Source of the DNA: Candidatus Kuenenia stuttgartensis
GTDB lineage: Bacteria; Planctomycetota; Planctomycetia; Pirellulales; UBA1268
Length of the DNA: 32,904 nt
NCBI GenBank assembly: GCA_945865325.1
Contig: CAMBFA010000025.1
Coordinates: 1 to 32,904 of the forward strand
Direction: 5' to 3'
Shown here: positions 31,665-32,904 of the stretch, piece by piece
Numbering within the stretch: the first letter of the stretch is position 1
How the letters are laid out: each line of letters opens with the position of its first letter
Made by a program: the position numbers and the translations under genes
Notes under the pieces: generated by a model
The model's input: only the letters and a program-made list of their open reading frames with translations
Databases searched by the model: none
Told to the model about the DNA's origin: nothing

Positions 31665-32904
31665 GGATTCCGCCTTTCGCGTGGACGGGATCGGCTTCCG
31701 AGCCGGGAAACAACGGGACAGCAGCATGGTGATCGAGGCCGTCGGCCGGAATCCCGGCGGCTGCCGCTGGCTCCGCCGGCGCCGCACGCTTCTGGAGCAC
31801 CTCGTCGATCGCCGCCTGCTCCGCCTCGGGAATCCCGTTGTTCTCGATCACTTCGGTGATGAAGTGGACGAGATGCCAGATCCGCTCGGAACGCTCCTCG
31901 GCTGTCTCGCCGGTGACCGTGTTGGGATCCTTCGACGCCGGCATTGGCGTTCCGTTGATCCCCGAATAGATGCGCCGGTAAATGTCCTCCGGCCGGCGGC
32001 CGCCGTGGAGCATTCCCATGGCCAGATTCGCCGGGAAGGCGATCCGCCCCCAGGTGTCGACGCCGACGTCGGCCGACTTGCTGCCGGCGGCGTCGCGGTT
32101 GTGGCATTTCACGCAGTACATCTCGGCGAACGCTACGGCGCCGTCCCGGACGGTTTCCGGCGTCTTCGCCGGGTTGACCGTCAGTGGCCGGACGAGCTCC
32201 TCGTCGGCGCGGGCCCACGAAGCGTTGATGTCGGTGACGAAGCCTGCCACGGTGGCCGGGTCGAAGTCGTCCTCCTCGACGAGCTCGTCGGTCGCCTCGC
32301 GGATGAGATTGATCTCGAGTTCGCCGCGGGCCGAGAGCGTCTGGACGTAGTCGATGACCGCCTCGCGCTCCTCCTCGGGGAGGAACCGGAAGGCCGGCAT
32401 CGACGTCCCCTTGGCCCCGTAGATGACGATCCGCCGCAGGTCGTCGCGGCGCGGCTTCGATCCACGCGGCGTCGAGGCGAACTTGAAGATGCCGTTGCGG
32501 TAGTCGCGCGGCGGCGGATTGAGGTGCACCGCCGCCGGCCCCTTGCCATCACCGGTTGTGCCGTGACATCCGGCGCACTGCCGGGCGTAGACGTCGCGGC
32601 CGAAGACCAGGTGGAGCCGGTCATAGCCCGGCTTGTCGACACGGCCGATGGCATCGACCCCCTCGGCCTCGGAGGCCTTCTCCCCTTCCTTCGGCAGGGC
32701 CATCCGCGGATTGGAGGGGCTGCCGTGGTAGGCCGTGAGATACCGGGCGATCTGCGCCTTGTGCTTGGCGGGAAGCTCGAGCTTCTCGACATCGGCCCGG
32801 AGGTTGTAGGCGGAGTCGGGGAGCCGGGAGCATCCGGCGACGAGAATGAGGAGCGCCACCCCCGATATTCGGACTTCTCTATCCAGACGTCCGAAAAATG
32901 GCCG
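31654..32904 (-). CDS. Di-haem cytochrome c lipoprotein, first visible gene of the cbb3 operon (5' end missing)
   Basis: The visible product carries two haem c sites: CAGCH (residues 95-99 counting from the internal GTG at 32859) with likely ligand Met154 in TSMPAF, and CVKCH (249-253) with Met306 in GTPMPAS. This fits the di-haem domains of CcoP. A lipobox-like LVAGC with Cys10 implies a lipoprotein anchor instead of the CcoP helix. The frame has no stop before the window edge (32904), and a start at GTG 32859 would leave only nine residues ahead of the lipobox Cys. Upstream in-frame codons give a basic then hydrophobic lead-in, so the true start probably lies beyond the window. It likely passes electrons to CcoO. 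The next gene starts within its last 11 bases. Confidence 0.85.
   Translation of the reverse strand, partial: RPFFGRLDREVRISGVALLILVAGCSRLPDSAYNLRADVEKLELPAKHKAQIARYLTAYHGSPSNPRMALPKEGEKASEAEGVDAIGRVDKPGYDRLHLVFGRDVYARQCAGCHGTTGDGKGPAAVHLNPPPRDYRNGIFKFASTPRGSKPRRDDLRRIVIYGAKGTSMPAFRFLPEEEREAVIDYVQTLSARGELEINLIREATDELVEEDDFDPATVAGFVTDINASWARADEELVRPLTVNPAKTPETVRDGAVAFAEMYCVKCHNRDAAGSKSADVGVDTWGRIAFPANLAMGMLHGGRRPEDIYRRIYSGINGTPMPASKDPNTVTGETAEERSERIWHLVHFITEVIENNGIPEAEQAAIDEVLQKRAAPAEPAAAAGIPADGLDHHAAVPLFPGSEADPVHAKGGIHEP

Noticed and set aside
1-32904. CRISPR array, tRNA, transposase or prophage genes
   Set aside because: No regularly spaced repeats, no tRNA-like T-arm motif and no transposase or phage domain was seen on either strand.

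Overview
This is a dense, high-GC chromosomal window from a planctomycete, most likely of the Pirellulales type. The lineage call rests on gene families almost confined to that phylum: two PSD1 proteins (planctomycete cytochrome c, DUF1549 and DUF1553 domains), three DUF1501 proteins with twin-arginine-like leaders, and a BBP7-type beta-barrel protein. I count 26 protein-coding genes. No rRNA, tRNA, CRISPR array, insertion sequence or phage gene was seen. No intergenic gap exceeds about 180 bases, so no stretch over 300 bases lacks a gene. The large overlapping open frames on opposite strands are by-products of high GC.

Region 1 (1-4750): a secreted PqaA-like hydrolase and a neutral-ceramidase-like enzyme form a plus-strand pair. 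They converge on a CaCA-type cation antiporter, which is divergent from a DUF4956 membrane protein.

Region 2 (4749-14335): on the minus strand a DUF1501 protein is coupled by an ATGA overlap to a membrane glycosyltransferase-like protein with C-terminal TPRs. On the plus strand come a type II L-asparaginase and then a PSD1 / DUF1501 / nuclease (SNase) cluster that ends in a strong hairpin.

Region 3 (14439-18817): an unusual beta-ketoacyl synthase homologue with Asp in place of the catalytic Cys, a convergent BBP7 porin-like protein, a transaldolase, and a 91-residue two-helix membrane protein.

Region 4 (18826-25310): a second PSD1 / DUF1501 pair on the minus strand coupled by ATGA, a secreted beta-propeller protein, and a DUF4405-like cytochrome-b-type membrane protein on the plus strand.

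Region 5 (25288-32904): a tightly packed minus-strand operon for a cbb3-type cytochrome c oxidase. In transcription order it reads: di-haem cytochrome c lipoprotein (its start is beyond the window edge), an unrecognised membrane protein, CcoN, CcoO, a CcoS-like protein with an extra helix, a 58-residue single-helix protein, the copper P-type ATPase CcoI/FixI, and a TauE/SafE-like (DsbD_2/CcoH-type) membrane protein. Most junctions overlap by 4 or 11 bases. The operon appears to encode both the oxidase and its copper maturation machinery, but has no standard CcoP; its parts may be split between the first gene and the 58-residue protein.

The best candidates for something little described are the Cys-to-Asp ketosynthase homologue and the rearranged cbb3 operon, with its split CcoP, HMA-less CcoI and unknown membrane subunit. 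Most other content is typical planctomycete accessory metabolism.
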